A stretch of 64,000 bases of DNA from Zingiber officinale (Eukaryota > Streptophyta > Magnoliopsida > Zingiberales > Zingiberaceae): assembly GCF_018446385.1 (NCBI RefSeq), contig NC_056001.1, positions 13,076,672 through 13,140,671 on the forward strand, given 5' to 3'. The notes beneath the pieces were generated by a model. The model was not told where the DNA came from and ran no database searches. It was given only the letters and a program-made list of their open reading frames with translations. Shown here piece by piece: positions 37,304-53,586 of this stretch (positions are counted from its first letter, which is position 1; every line of letters starts with the position of its first letter). The position numbers and the translations under genes are program-made.

Positions 37304-38302
37304 TCCGATTCCTCCACCTCCTCTTCTCGATCGAGCGTAGCAGTAAATGAAACTTGAAAGAAGAAGAAAGGGAAGGAGGAAGACAGCGAGCTCGCCTTCA
37401 CTTCTTAAGAAAACCTTTTGTTTTATAGACATGGATCGGATCACCTATAGGTGCTCCTCGGAGCTCACGATTTTGTTCTCCACTGGCTCTAATTTTGAAA
37501 TTAGGTGGGTGGTAAGTTAGTACGGTAGGGTTGCTAAGAGGTGACGGGATCGCAAAGACAGCCAAGTGGACTTTCCGGCACGCGATGGCACGTGGTTAGT
37601 TGATATACTGGTGAGTCAGTGGACCGTCTCTCTCATGACTTGTTTTCAAATTAAAACAACAGATAATTTACATATTTTTATTTTAATATTTAATTTTTTA
37701 TATCTAAATAGATATTTAAAAAAAACTAGTTTAAATTCACATCCTCATCGACTCACACTGTCCAGCTTCATCGTTAAGGTCATTAATATCTGAGTCATAG
37801 TTTGGTACGGTATTGGATAAAAATCTAACCTAAATGTCCTAAGAAATGCATTTTCTTTGTTCCTTTCCTTTGATATTATTAATAAAACTTGAAGAGTTAT
37901 TTATTACACAGCTGGTGGTGAAGCAAAATTCTTCTCTCAAATTTTCTTGACAACTCACTTTGTCCGTGAATTTGATTTGTATCTTCAAACTAAGTCCAAA
38001 ACCTACTTAGTTTAATATAAGCTAAATAGCATAGTTATTTATTAAGCATAATTGGTTAGAAAACCCGTCTAATGATATGGCTTCCATCTAATATCATTCT
38101 TAATAACAAGACTTCGGTCAAAAATCACCAAAAAAAAAAAACGTAAAACAAAATTGATAATCTCTCGAGTTGAACAAATCGTTTATGAACGTGAACAAGC
38201 TGATGAAGAAATGGAACAGCAGCAAAATTAAACAGTCACAAAAACATCGTGTTAACTCGTTGTGGATTTTGTTTGTAAACAACCACAAGGATGCATCCTC
38301 CA
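37304..38302. other. DUF4057 promoter and spacer, nothing else recognised
   Basis: Upstream region of DUF4057 on the left and downstream region of SDF2 on the right, AT-rich from about 37640. No RNA gene or element found. Confidence 0.45.
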
Positions 38303-41300
38303 TTACTTGCTTACGTTAACTGGAAGGTACACACCCTCCGCTGCCAACCAAACATTATCACGGTGCTTATCGCGCACCCCACACACCTGCAGCAAAGAAA
38401 CAAAAACCCACAGTTAACTCCTCGCGATAAGCATAAAAACTGATTGCATAGCAATATGAAACAAAGGGCTCAAAAAGAACTGAATCTGTGAGATTTCTTA
38501 ACAACCAAAATGTTTAAGTTGCTTGTCAACTGAAAAGTAGATAGTCCTTTGTGGCTCCAATGGAAACTGGATCAACATGTCATTGGTAAAGAGAAGCTTT
38601 CCATTGAAGTTCAATATGAATCTTTAGACACTTATGATGAGATTTATGGGTGCTATCTATCAGTAGAAAGTATAATAATACTTTCAAGAAATATTCCATA
38701 TATGTTCGAACAACCCTTGGTATATTCTTTCGCACAGATAACTAGAAATCATTCAAATTTTTGTTGACTTTAGCATATTTATCTGTTGAATGAAAACTTG
38801 CAGTGGATCATTTTATTAGTTACCTCTTGCTGTCCGCCTGCTATCCTGTTGAACTTCTTCTCATGACTGTGTAAGTAACCATTGGTATCAACATGTAGAA
38901 GCCTTACGTGCTGGTTTGTCTTCCAAGTTTTTCCACTGCCCTCAATCTCAAGACTACATGATGAATCCAAGAATGAGCTGAATTAGCGCAACTGAGTTAG
39001 ATGATGGCTGTAATTTCAAAACAGCACGGAGATCTCACCGCCAAAAGTCACCAGTATCCGATTGGTCATCCCCCCCAAAGCAGCTTACCTAGAGGCAATG
39101 TCATTCACGATATATACTTAAGTAGACAGAGAAGCAAACATGTGAATAAACAATAAATAGATCAACTATGATCTTGACAACTGGACCATCAGATGGAATG
39201 GAAAACGAAAACCTATATTCTCTAGGTAAATATTAACATGTAATATGTAAAGTATAACCTCACTAACCTCAAGGTTACCAGATAATGGAGAAGCATACAA
39301 GTGGCTATGGAGCCATGCGTGAGTTACCATATGTTGTAGTCGGATGACAGCTCCATTTTCAATGATATCACCCTGTCTGGTTGATGAATCTGGCTGGGGC
39401 CTTACAATCTGTAAATGATTATCTAATGTAAAATGAAAGTAAACACAACTGCATAACACTAAAATATCAATAAAGAAAAGAACCTAGAAGCAATTTTAAA
39501 TAAAAAATCTGCATTTCATTAGCAATTAAACAAATCAATCACATATTCTGTAAATGATTATCTAATGTAAAATGAAAGTAAACACAACAGCCTAAAACTA
39601 AAATGTCAAAAAAGAAAAGAACCTAGAAGCAATTTTAAATAAAAAATCTGCATTTCATTAGCAATTAAACAAATCAACCACATATTCATTCAAAGGTAAA
39701 ACTCAAAAAGAACAGACTTCATCTGCACAACTCTTTCTTAGCCCGCTTAGCTGATGATCACAATCATGTTAGCCACAACTATTTGGGATAACTACACGTA
39801 TTCTTTTACTCCATTGAAAATAATGCAATGCTATATCACTAATAATATTCAAATTTATTAAATCACTTTTAATTATGTCAATTTAAAATTTTTATTTGGT
39901 CTCTCTTTCCTTTTATGCCTTCAACTCTAATTGATTAAACTTGTTTGATTATAATCAATTTTGTTGATCAACATTCATTGTGTTCATACAATCTTAATGT
40001 ATCTCCTCTTATTGTAGTTTGTATTTGAGTAACATTTAGTTGCTCTCATAGAGTAGCATTATGATTTTGCCATTGTAGTAATTCACACATCTCTCTTAGC
40101 ATTCTCATTTTTCTTTTTTAGATGTGTTATTTTATAATAGCCCAACATTTTAATTTATTTTTAAAGTGCAAGTAATCTAATAGACTCCAACTCCAGAAGC
40201 TACATTTCAACAACTCATTCTTTATCATTTAATATTTTCATCAATATCTTGTTGAATGATAAATCTAAAATTTCAGAATCCCTACGTATCTCAATTCCCT
40301 TAGCTGACGTGCTTATACATAAAAACTTTGAAAGTCATTTAGCTAATTGGTTTTATGGAAAAATGGAAATGATTATTGATACACTAAACAAAAGTGTGCT
40401 TCTCACTAAACTGATATAATAAAAAAGTAGAAGGAATAAGTAAAACCATAAACTGGAAAATAGTTGAACAAGAAACAAAATCATGGAGCCTGATAAATTT
40501 GTTGTTTATCAAAAAAAATGTATATACATATGCCATACAGTATAGCGTGAGGAGGAAAACTTAAATTGTTACAGGTTCTGTGCAACTGAAGTACTATAAC
40601 TCTGAATTTAAAAAATGTTCATAAAGGGATTCAAATAGCTTGAAAGACAAATCAATGCAAATTCCACTTTGTCTGAAGCATTACTTTATCAATTAACAAA
40701 GTTCAATTGCTCAAACTTTGAAAGAGACATCACTTATTTTTCAGGTTTACAGAAGAAAACTTCCATTGGCAATAGCGTTGTATGTTTCATGTGACGAATT
40801 GAATTCTACAACAATTCAATAATTAATTAGTAGCAAGGCCAATTAATTGAGATTTAGGTGCAATTATTGAACATTGTATTTTCCATATAATAACTTTCCG
40901 AGTTTAGCAATGGTATGCATTTAATGCTTGTCACTGTCCTGGTTAAGCAGACCTACACTCAGATAACAGTAATTTGACACCTGCAAAGCGCCCACCCGTT
41001 ATCTGCAGTAATGATGATTCAAGGTTAAGGATGTCTAAACAGGTCTCATCCATCCAACATTTTCCATAGTAACCTCCTCAGCAACAGCTGCTCTGAGCTC
41101 AGATACCGACTTTGAGCATACCCACCAGGTCTATTTCTGTTACTCTCTCCTTTGCACAATAATCAATTAGATATAACTCACTCTCCTGGGGGAAGAATCA
41201 TATTACATCACCAAGACCACATCAATCCTATAAAACTAACAATCACATGAAATTGGCATTTGCGCTCTACCGGCATGACAGTGTTAAGTTGTCATTATTT

Positions 41301-41917
41301 TGATATAATCTTCCCGTTTTGCCTTATTCTTCCACCCAAATACTTTCCATGAAGCTTTGATCCTTTCAAATTCATTTCGAATTGGCCATTAGGTATTCAG
41401 ATCTTGCTTTGCACTGCAGTAATTTAGAAAGGAGATGCATACGAAAGAAAGATATAATGTAGACCCAAAAAAACACAAGCGACCCGAGAAAAAATTTTCA
41501 ATTTTATGGAAGAAAAACCCAAAGCACAGTAACAAAATAGGACAGCGAACGTTTCGAATAATTCCAGTAAACGCGCACCCAATAACTATTGGAATCGCCA
41601 ACATCGGGAGATCCAGTGACCGATTGCTGCCCGCTCCCGGATCCATAAGGCAAGTCGTGCGAGTGCAGCCGGTGCTTCGTTCTCTCGTGCATCAATTTGA
41701 GAACAGAACCGTATGTGATCTGCCCAAATAAATATCGAATGGAGTGAAGCCATAAAGAGTAAAACAGGGAAAAAAAGGAAAATCATTGCAAATATATATC
41801 AATCCGGGATCGGTAAGCAAGTACCTCAACGGCGTCGCTGGCGCCGGCAGAGACGGTGCGGAAAGGGCCCTCGTGGAGACCGAGGAAAAAGAGGAGGAGG
41901 AGGAGGGAGAGACGCAT
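38303..41917 (-). CDS. SDF2: SDF2-like MIR-domain protein (ER quality control)
   Basis: Six exons: 41917-41825, 41719-41579, 39408-39268, 39088-39039, 38953-38824, 38386-38303. They give 639 nt (212 aa), the normal size for plant SDF2. It starts with a signal peptide ([14 protein letters not shown], cleavage likely near 24) and then three MIR repeats, recognisable by [40 protein letters not shown] and [20 protein letters not shown]. The C-terminus ends NVSK without an HDEL signal, as in other plant SDF2 proteins. In Arabidopsis SDF2 works in the ER lumen with ERdj3B and BiP in glycoprotein folding, notably of the immune receptor EFR. Intron 2 is 2.17 kb and carries a duplicated splice acceptor and LINE-like debris. 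No lesion in the coding exons. Confidence 0.94.
39410..39687. repeat. about 139-bp tandem duplication covering the SDF2 exon 3 splice acceptor
   Basis: Copy 1 is 39410-39548 and copy 2 is 39549-39687, about 95% identical by eye. On the gene's strand each copy ends in the same sequence, TAGATAATCATTTACAG, so the acceptor and its upstream tract exist twice. The duplicate acceptor is 139 nt upstream of the one used in the model. Confidence 0.88.
39740..40330 (-). mobile_element. degenerate LINE (RTE-like) remnant in SDF2 intron
   Basis: Contains plant non-LTR debris patterns: AGCCACAACTATTTGGGATAA, ATCTCCTCTTATTGTAGT, and ACATCTCTCTTAGCATTCTC followed by an AGCCCAACATTTT block. These resemble the antisense of the 3' part of RTE-type LINEs. 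It is old, with no long open frame. Assignment is from memory of the family pattern. Confidence 0.4.
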
Positions 41918-42402
41918 TGCGAGGCGCGACGAGATACGAATTGGTCCTGGTCGCGTGATGGCGGAGGAGCGGAGATGGAAGACGAGGATTCGTGCGGAAG
42001 CGCGTCCGCTTCGACTTGAGCTGTCAATGGCCGTTCCTGGTCGAGGTCATCGATCCGGGAAAGGTCGGCATCGGCCTAGGACGAACACTGGCTCGGTACC
42101 GTGCAGCTCGGGCTGTGACCGGTTCAGCATACAATCTACCGATCAAACGGGCAGAGAGAGATTAGTTTAATAAATAATAATTATAATGTTTGATAATTAT
42201 AATAAAAATTGAAATAATAAAATAAAAATATTATTAAATTAAGCTGCTTTAAGTCGAGGGAGAAAGAGCATCATCGAGTCGGTGCAAAGTGCAAACTATC
42301 CGAAGCTTGCTTCTCTTTCAGGTCATCGTCAGGTTGCGATTAAAGCCCTACCGATTACAGACTCCGGAACCCTCCTCCTCAGTTCCCTGTCGATTTGGAT
42401 CC
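41918..42402. promoter_or_regulatory. divergent promoter region SDF2/GPX (485 bp between start codons)
   Basis: The SDF2 start (41917, -) and GPX start (42403, +) face away from each other, so both promoters and both 5' UTRs fit in 485 bp. A short AT-rich block (about 42165-42245) divides two GC-rich leaders. I see no single clear TATA box for either gene. Confidence 0.6.
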
Positions 42403-44601
42403 ATGGCTTCCGCCGCGGCTCGATTCTTCTCCGCAAACCGCGCCCTCCACGGCGCCTCTCGGGCGATAAGGGCGAGTCCGCCGACTGCAGCGTTCTGCCA
42501 TGCCTCTGCCAAAATCTCGGTTGGATTGCCCATTCCAGTGCCTCTAGATCTCAATTTTGCTGTCAAATTACGCAAATACGTCGGTGTTGTGTCGAAACCA
42601 GTCAGAACTCCCGGCGCAGCTTATGCCACTGCTGCCACGGAGAAGAGCATCTATGATTTCACCGTAAAGGTGAGACCTTTATGTATTCTTCAAGCATTTA
42701 TTATGACTTCACCATAATTAAGGTTACTTAAAGACAAATTTATTTTGAGGTGCGAAATGAGAAGTATAATAGTTGGTTTCTTCAACGATCTTGGATGGGT
42801 TCTACTCAATCTATTCAGAATCCAAACGTAGGATCTCTTGTGCGTTTTGATCTTGTTCTTAAAATATATCAATGTGTGATAAGTGAAATTCTGTATGAGA
42901 TAGATTCGGGAGATATTGGTTGATCACACAATTACTTTGTCAATTAAGTAGAGAAGTTGCAGGCGACAATTGTCAGATTGTTTAATCAGTATTCATAGTT
43001 AATAAATTTGAAAGATCTATAGGTTATACCTTCTTTTTTCTTAAATAAAATCTAAATGTTGTTCTGCATCTTTATGCTATTCTTGTCAAAAGATGTTAGA
43101 CATGATATATTGAATCTTGGCTCTCCAATGCCTATTTTCTTAAAGAAAGTTTAAAAACTAATGCAGGATATCGATGGAAAGGATGTTTCTCTGAGTAAAT
43201 TCAAAGGGAAAGTTTTGTTGTTTGTTAATGTTGCTTCACAATGGTAATGCTCTAAAATTCCTAAATTAAATTTTCCCTTGGTAGTACTTGTTGCAAATTT
43301 TTTATTATGAAAATAGGTTAACGATGAAGCTTTGCTTTTGATTTCTAGTGGCTTGACATCATCCAATTACACAGAGCTCTCTCATATTTATGACAAGTAC
43401 AAAACACAAGGTATGATATATTAGCAATAGGATGAAGATTTTTTATTTTTTTTTTTGCTTTTTCACACCAGAGCCTGTATTGATGTAGCACACTTGATCT
43501 GCTTCTAGTGACACAAGTCACTTTGATAGTTAAATCTTTGAACTTTATGAGGGTGTTAGGGATCTTATGGGCTAGGTATTTGGCTAGATGCGGTGCATCA
43601 GTTTTTGAATGAATCTTCTTTTGGAATGATAATACTGGGGGAGCATGTAAAGATGTATGGAGATTGGAATGATGTTTCTCCAGCAATGATGTTTATCAAA
43701 TTGTTTGCAAAATCAACTGCAGGTTTTGAGATTCTTGCCTTCCCGTGCAATCAATTTGGAGGCCAAGAGCCTGGATCAAACTCAGAGATTAAAGAATTTG
43801 CCTGTACAAGGTTCAAAGCGGAATATCCTATTTTTGATAAGGTTAGGCATACTGGATCTTCTATAATCATATTCTTTCTGGCATTTAAAATGCACATTCA
43901 CTTGTTCAAGTATGTTGAAATTACTTCCCGGAGTATTTTATATGGTGTCAGATTGATGTTAATGGACCAAATACTGCACCGCTGTATCAGTTTCTCAAAT
44001 CCAGCGCAGGAGGATTTCTGGGTGGTCTTATAAAGTGGAACTTTGAAAAGTTCTTGGTTGATAAGAATGGAAAAGTGATGGAAAGATATATGCCAACAAC
44101 TTCCCCCTTCCAGATTGAGGTGTGTGAAGCAAACAAACATGCTTATATGATTATGCTAATTTGTCTTAATCATGCTAACTTTCTGTGCATCATTAAGGTG
44201 TCATAGTAATACTTTGATAGTTGATAAACTACATAGATCCTTGTGTGCATAAGAATTAGCAGCTAATCTACATTAATGTTTCTAAGATACAGATCAGGAT
44301 CTGTTTTGAGTTACTGATATTCTTGATTATATGACTGATGTGTGCTCATAAGGGAAGTTTCCTGACAATATTAAGTTAGATTGGTGCAAATCTCAAGAAA
44401 ATTAATCATACCAACTAATGTATATTCTAATGAATAAATCTTGCTCGCCAAAGAATTGGGACTCAGGATGTTACTCACCAAAGAAAGGGTTGTTCATTGC
44501 TTGATATATATGTTTCTTGCATCTGGTTAGAGCCCTTAAGACTGCTTCTCATACAGCTCCACTTTTTGCAGAAGGATATCCAGAAACTCCTTGCGGTATA
44601 G
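42403..44601 (+). CDS. GPX: phospholipid-hydroperoxide glutathione peroxidase, organelle-targeted
   Basis: Six exons: 42403-42669, 43167-43243, 43349-43410, 43723-43841, 43952-44119, 44572-44601. The total is 723 nt (240 aa). The first about 75 residues are Ala/Ser/Arg-rich ([20 protein letters not shown]) and fit a mitochondrial (or dual) transit peptide, as in Arabidopsis GPX6. The core shows [14 protein letters not shown] with peroxidatic Cys (not selenocysteine), [14 protein letters not shown] with the catalytic Gln, [10 protein letters not shown] with the catalytic Trp/Asn, and [14 protein letters not shown] with the resolving Cys. It reduces lipid hydroperoxides and hydrogen peroxide, in plants mainly using thioredoxin. 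Upstream in-frame codons exist but contain no ATG, which fixes the start. Exon 4 to exon 5 and the 30-nt last exon match the family gene structure. Confidence 0.94.
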
Positions 44602-45794
44602 GTAACTCTATCCACGCAACTGCAAATCAAGCGCCATAACATGCTTTATCGAAATTTTGGCCCCCTGAGGCGTTTCTGGGGTCACAGGGTCCCCTGATAA
44701 AGCTTCATTATAGTAACATGCTTGTATTTCCTTGGTAAACGTCACAAGTATCTTGTGCCTCTTCCATCATATCAGATCCGCTTACAAATGAAATTTTCAG
44801 CTACTAAAACCTCAATGCGTATTTGTTGAACTGGAAGACATAATTTACAAGCTTCTTTAGAATAAATTAAGAAGTAATTTGTATATACGATATTGTCTCG
44901 TTTGCGATTAAGGAAATTATTGCCTCTGATTCTAGCGGATGAACGTATCAGTGAGTTAATGCATTTTTATTGGTAAAGGGACGTTTTCATAATTTCTTCT
45001 CAAAGTACACTGATCCTTAAATTTTAAGATGAGTTTGATGTTTTGAGGAATGCCTACAACTGATTATGGCTTGTTTGAATTAATTGATACTTTTAATTGT
45101 ATATTCATATTCAGAGTTAACATAATTTAAAATTTAAAATTCCATTGGATCAGATCCTTACACTTTCTTTAAAATTATATTTTCCAGAAAATTTGTTAAA
45201 TTTCATTTTTACCAAAAAATTGTCTTTTCCTTATAAATGAAATAGCATATATTTTTTCCTCCAACAAATCTGTTCCAGAGAAATAAAAGTAAAATAGAAA
45301 ATTAAATAAAATGCCATCTTTTTAAACTTTACCTTCACACTCAAAAGTTAAAATTATCAAAATACTCTTTAAAATTATTTCATTCATTAATATTATTAAT
45401 TTATCTAACAAAAATAAATTAGAAAGAGCTCGCCAGTGTTTTAAAATTATTAAAATATAATCTAGAGGTCCCGGTTTAATAATCTCCTGTTTTATTTTCC
45501 CCATTTTAAAACTTCCCAATGAACAATATACATCAAGCAAACCATGCCATTTAAATCTCATTCTCTTTTATTTCTTATATCATTCATAAAAAAATTTGAC
45601 CGTGCAAAATGGAAAGCAGCCTTCATCTGAACGTCAAACGATACATATATACAAATTAATTGTGCAGGAAAATAAAAACTCCCACAAGAAGACACTATAT
45701 AACCCTTGTACTGGATGATTGTTACCATCGTATTCTTCACAAAAAAATTTCTACTGGCCAATTAAGATGAAGGAAGCTTGGCTGCATTTAAACC
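44602..45794. other. intergenic between convergent genes, nothing recognised
   Basis: The 3' flanks of GPX (+) and the Raf-like kinase (-), AT-rich after about 45060. No gene or repeat boundary found. Confidence 0.5.
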
Positions 45795-51325
<5,531 letters not shown>

Positions 51326-52300
51326 CGAATTAGCAGGCGACGGGTTCAGGATGAAGAGCAATCGAAGGGCATCCTCCGCCACAATCCCCACAACTCCAAG
51401 AAACCCTCCAAAAAAAAAGGGATTTCCCACTGATTTGAATGGCGTACAAAAAAAATGCCAACTTCTTTCAATGTTAAAGCGTATCGAGCAGGGGAATGAA
51501 AATAAAAACAAAAAAAAACTAATGGATAAAAAAATGGTTGATCCTTCCAAAACGCACCGGATCAAACACAACAAGCACAGTGGAATTCGAATATAAAAAA
51601 AAGAATCGACTCGTCTGTTCTTGCTCGTGTCGAAGGGGGGAAAAGGAAAATTTTGCCCTAAAAATCAATAATTGAGAGCTTTTTTTTTAATAGATCGATC
51701 TCCAGTATGAAAATTTTCTCTCGTTCCTCCGCCCCGCCATCAAATGCCAAAAAAATGAGGGGAAAGTTGCAACCATAAAGCAAGCACAACCTTCTTCACC
51801 AAAAATGCACGATGATGGCAACCCCAAAGACGTCGGCTTCCTCGCTCGATCTTTCCGATCCAAAATCAAATCTTTCCCCCGGAAGCTCGAGGGGAAATGG
51901 AACACAAACCGAGAAAGATCAAGAAAAACAGAGAAAGGTGGACGCATCGAGGAAAAAAACAGGAAGAAGAAGAAGTGGAACCACCGCCTCACACGGTCTT
52001 TGTCGACCACGTCGAACTTGGTCACGAGAAAAGGGAGGGGACGTGAGGCAAGAGGCGGCGGCGGATGCGGTGAGCCGATAGATGGAAGTGGGAGGCGGGC
52101 GGGCGATGGACCTCAAGTTGAACCTCCAGAGGCGCACCGCTCCCGCATTATCGCCGTCATATGAAACGCGAGGCGGCGAAAGGAGGTTGTCGCATTCGGA
52201 TGACGTCATACGCCACCTGTCTAAGACATGACGTTAAATACGTTATCTTCAATTCATGATCTTGTAGTCGGTTTCGAGCAGTTACTCGACATAAAAAAAA
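51326..52300. other. Raf-like kinase upstream region, nothing else recognised
   Basis: 5' UTR and promoter of the Raf-like kinase, GC-richer up to about 52200. Several overlapping open frames on both strands (51.7-52.2 kb) have no family similarity, and a 5' UTR with a leader intron is likely. Confidence 0.45.
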
Positions 52301-52342
52301 ATATATATATATATATATGAAAATTCATCGTATTTCAAAGAG

Positions 52343-52384
<42 letters not shown>

Positions 52385-52455
52385 ATTCATCGTATTTCAA
52401 AGAGTTTACTTAATAAAGTTTTTTTCCGTTTTTTAAACGTTTTAAAAAAAATCCA

Positions 52456-52500
<45 letters not shown>

Positions 52501-52576
52501 ATTCATCGTATTTCAAAGAGTTTACTTAATAAAGTTTTTTTCCGTTTTTTAAACGTTTTAAAAAAAATCCAGTTTT
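52300..52576. repeat. (TA)n-anchored tandem repeat, 116-bp unit
   Basis: Three TA microsatellites (52301-52318, 52345-52380, 52461-52496) are each followed by GAAAATTCATCGTATTTCAA. The 80-bp blocks 52381-52460 and 52497-52576 look identical base for base; the first block is cut short. This marks a recent duplication of a (TA)n-plus-80-bp unit. Confidence 0.9.
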
Positions 52577-52624
52577 TTTTATTTTGTAGGATGCGATCAC
52601 ATAAAAAATTGTTAAAAAAAGATT

Positions 52625-52697
52625 CACGCCTGGTGGGACTCGAACCCACAATCGCTTGATTAGAAGTCAAACGCCTTATCCATTAGGCCACAGGCGC
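52625..52697 (-). tRNA. tRNA-Arg (anticodon TCT)
   Basis: A 73-nt cloverleaf: acceptor stem GCGCCTG/CAGGCGT (one G-U pair), D-arm around GGATAAGG, anticodon loop CTTCTAA (anticodon TCT), T-arm GTGGG-TTCGAGT-CCCAC, discriminator G, no intron. A T-rich run follows on the minus strand and could terminate Pol III. Confidence 0.94.
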
Positions 52698-53586
52698 TCA
52701 GTTATTTTTTTATGTATAATAAACTATAAGTCATATAAATAGACCAAATTTCCCTAGTAATATATGACGACATAATTTCTCACATTATTATCCTTCTATA
52801 TCTTCAACCTCTTTAATACTCTTGCTTTAAAGTTTACAGAGACCTTTAGTTGATCAGATGTACTAAGCTCATTTAAGTTATTTCATGCCGTTCAACCTTT
52901 TTCCTTTTGAATTCATCTCATTTTCAACTATCTTAAAGTTCACCTTGCATTAGGCCTCTGATCGATTGAATATATCAAACTCTTTGAATTTGCTTTCTTT
53001 GTTATAATTTCTGAATCATCGTATCAAATCGAGTCAATCTACTTCTTTAAGGTGTAGTATGTCAACTCTCTCCATACTTCTTTAAGCTGTAGTAAAAAAA
53101 TAATAATACAATTTTTTTGGACAAAATTTGTAATAAACAAATTTAAATAAATTAGGAAAAAATATAAGAAACAAACTTAAAACACAACATAATTGTATAC
53201 ACAACCATCGAGAAATGTATACTCCCATTTTTTCTCTATTCAATGAAACTGGTCGAAGTTTGAAGAATTCAGTGTGTAGTAATGAAGGCATGGCATATTT
53301 GTCAACGATTATGCTACAAGCGACCTCTATAGATGCATTCAATAGTTTATATCACCAGTCTGCAGCCATAATAGCTCATCAGACTATTCTAACGAGACTG
53401 CAGTGGATATCGACACACGACTTTCTAAAATTTTGATACTATATATGTCCTCACAAGTGAGACAAGTTTATTGACTTTAACCCTAGTGGCGATCCATAGC
53501 ATCAATGCGCTTCTCAATGCCCGAGTGAGCTTTGCTGTCTCCCAGCTCTCGGTATCGCTTGGTAACAACATCGCCTGAATTCAATT
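52698..53586. other. intergenic, nothing recognised
   Basis: AT-rich spacer between the tRNA and the PP2C stop codon. The part from about 53450 is probably PP2C 3' UTR. Confidence 0.5.

Noticed and set aside
38549-38767. 72-codon plus-strand frame inside the last SDF2 intron
   Set aside because: Isolated, AT-rich and without similarity.
41692-42027. 111-codon minus-strand frame overlapping the SDF2 start
   Set aside because: It is in a different frame from the signal peptide and MIR domains; the SDF2 frame explains the region.
51687-52209. Several 80-120 codon frames upstream of the Raf-like kinase
   Set aside because: They overlap on both strands, lack codon bias and family similarity, and fit a 5' UTR/promoter.
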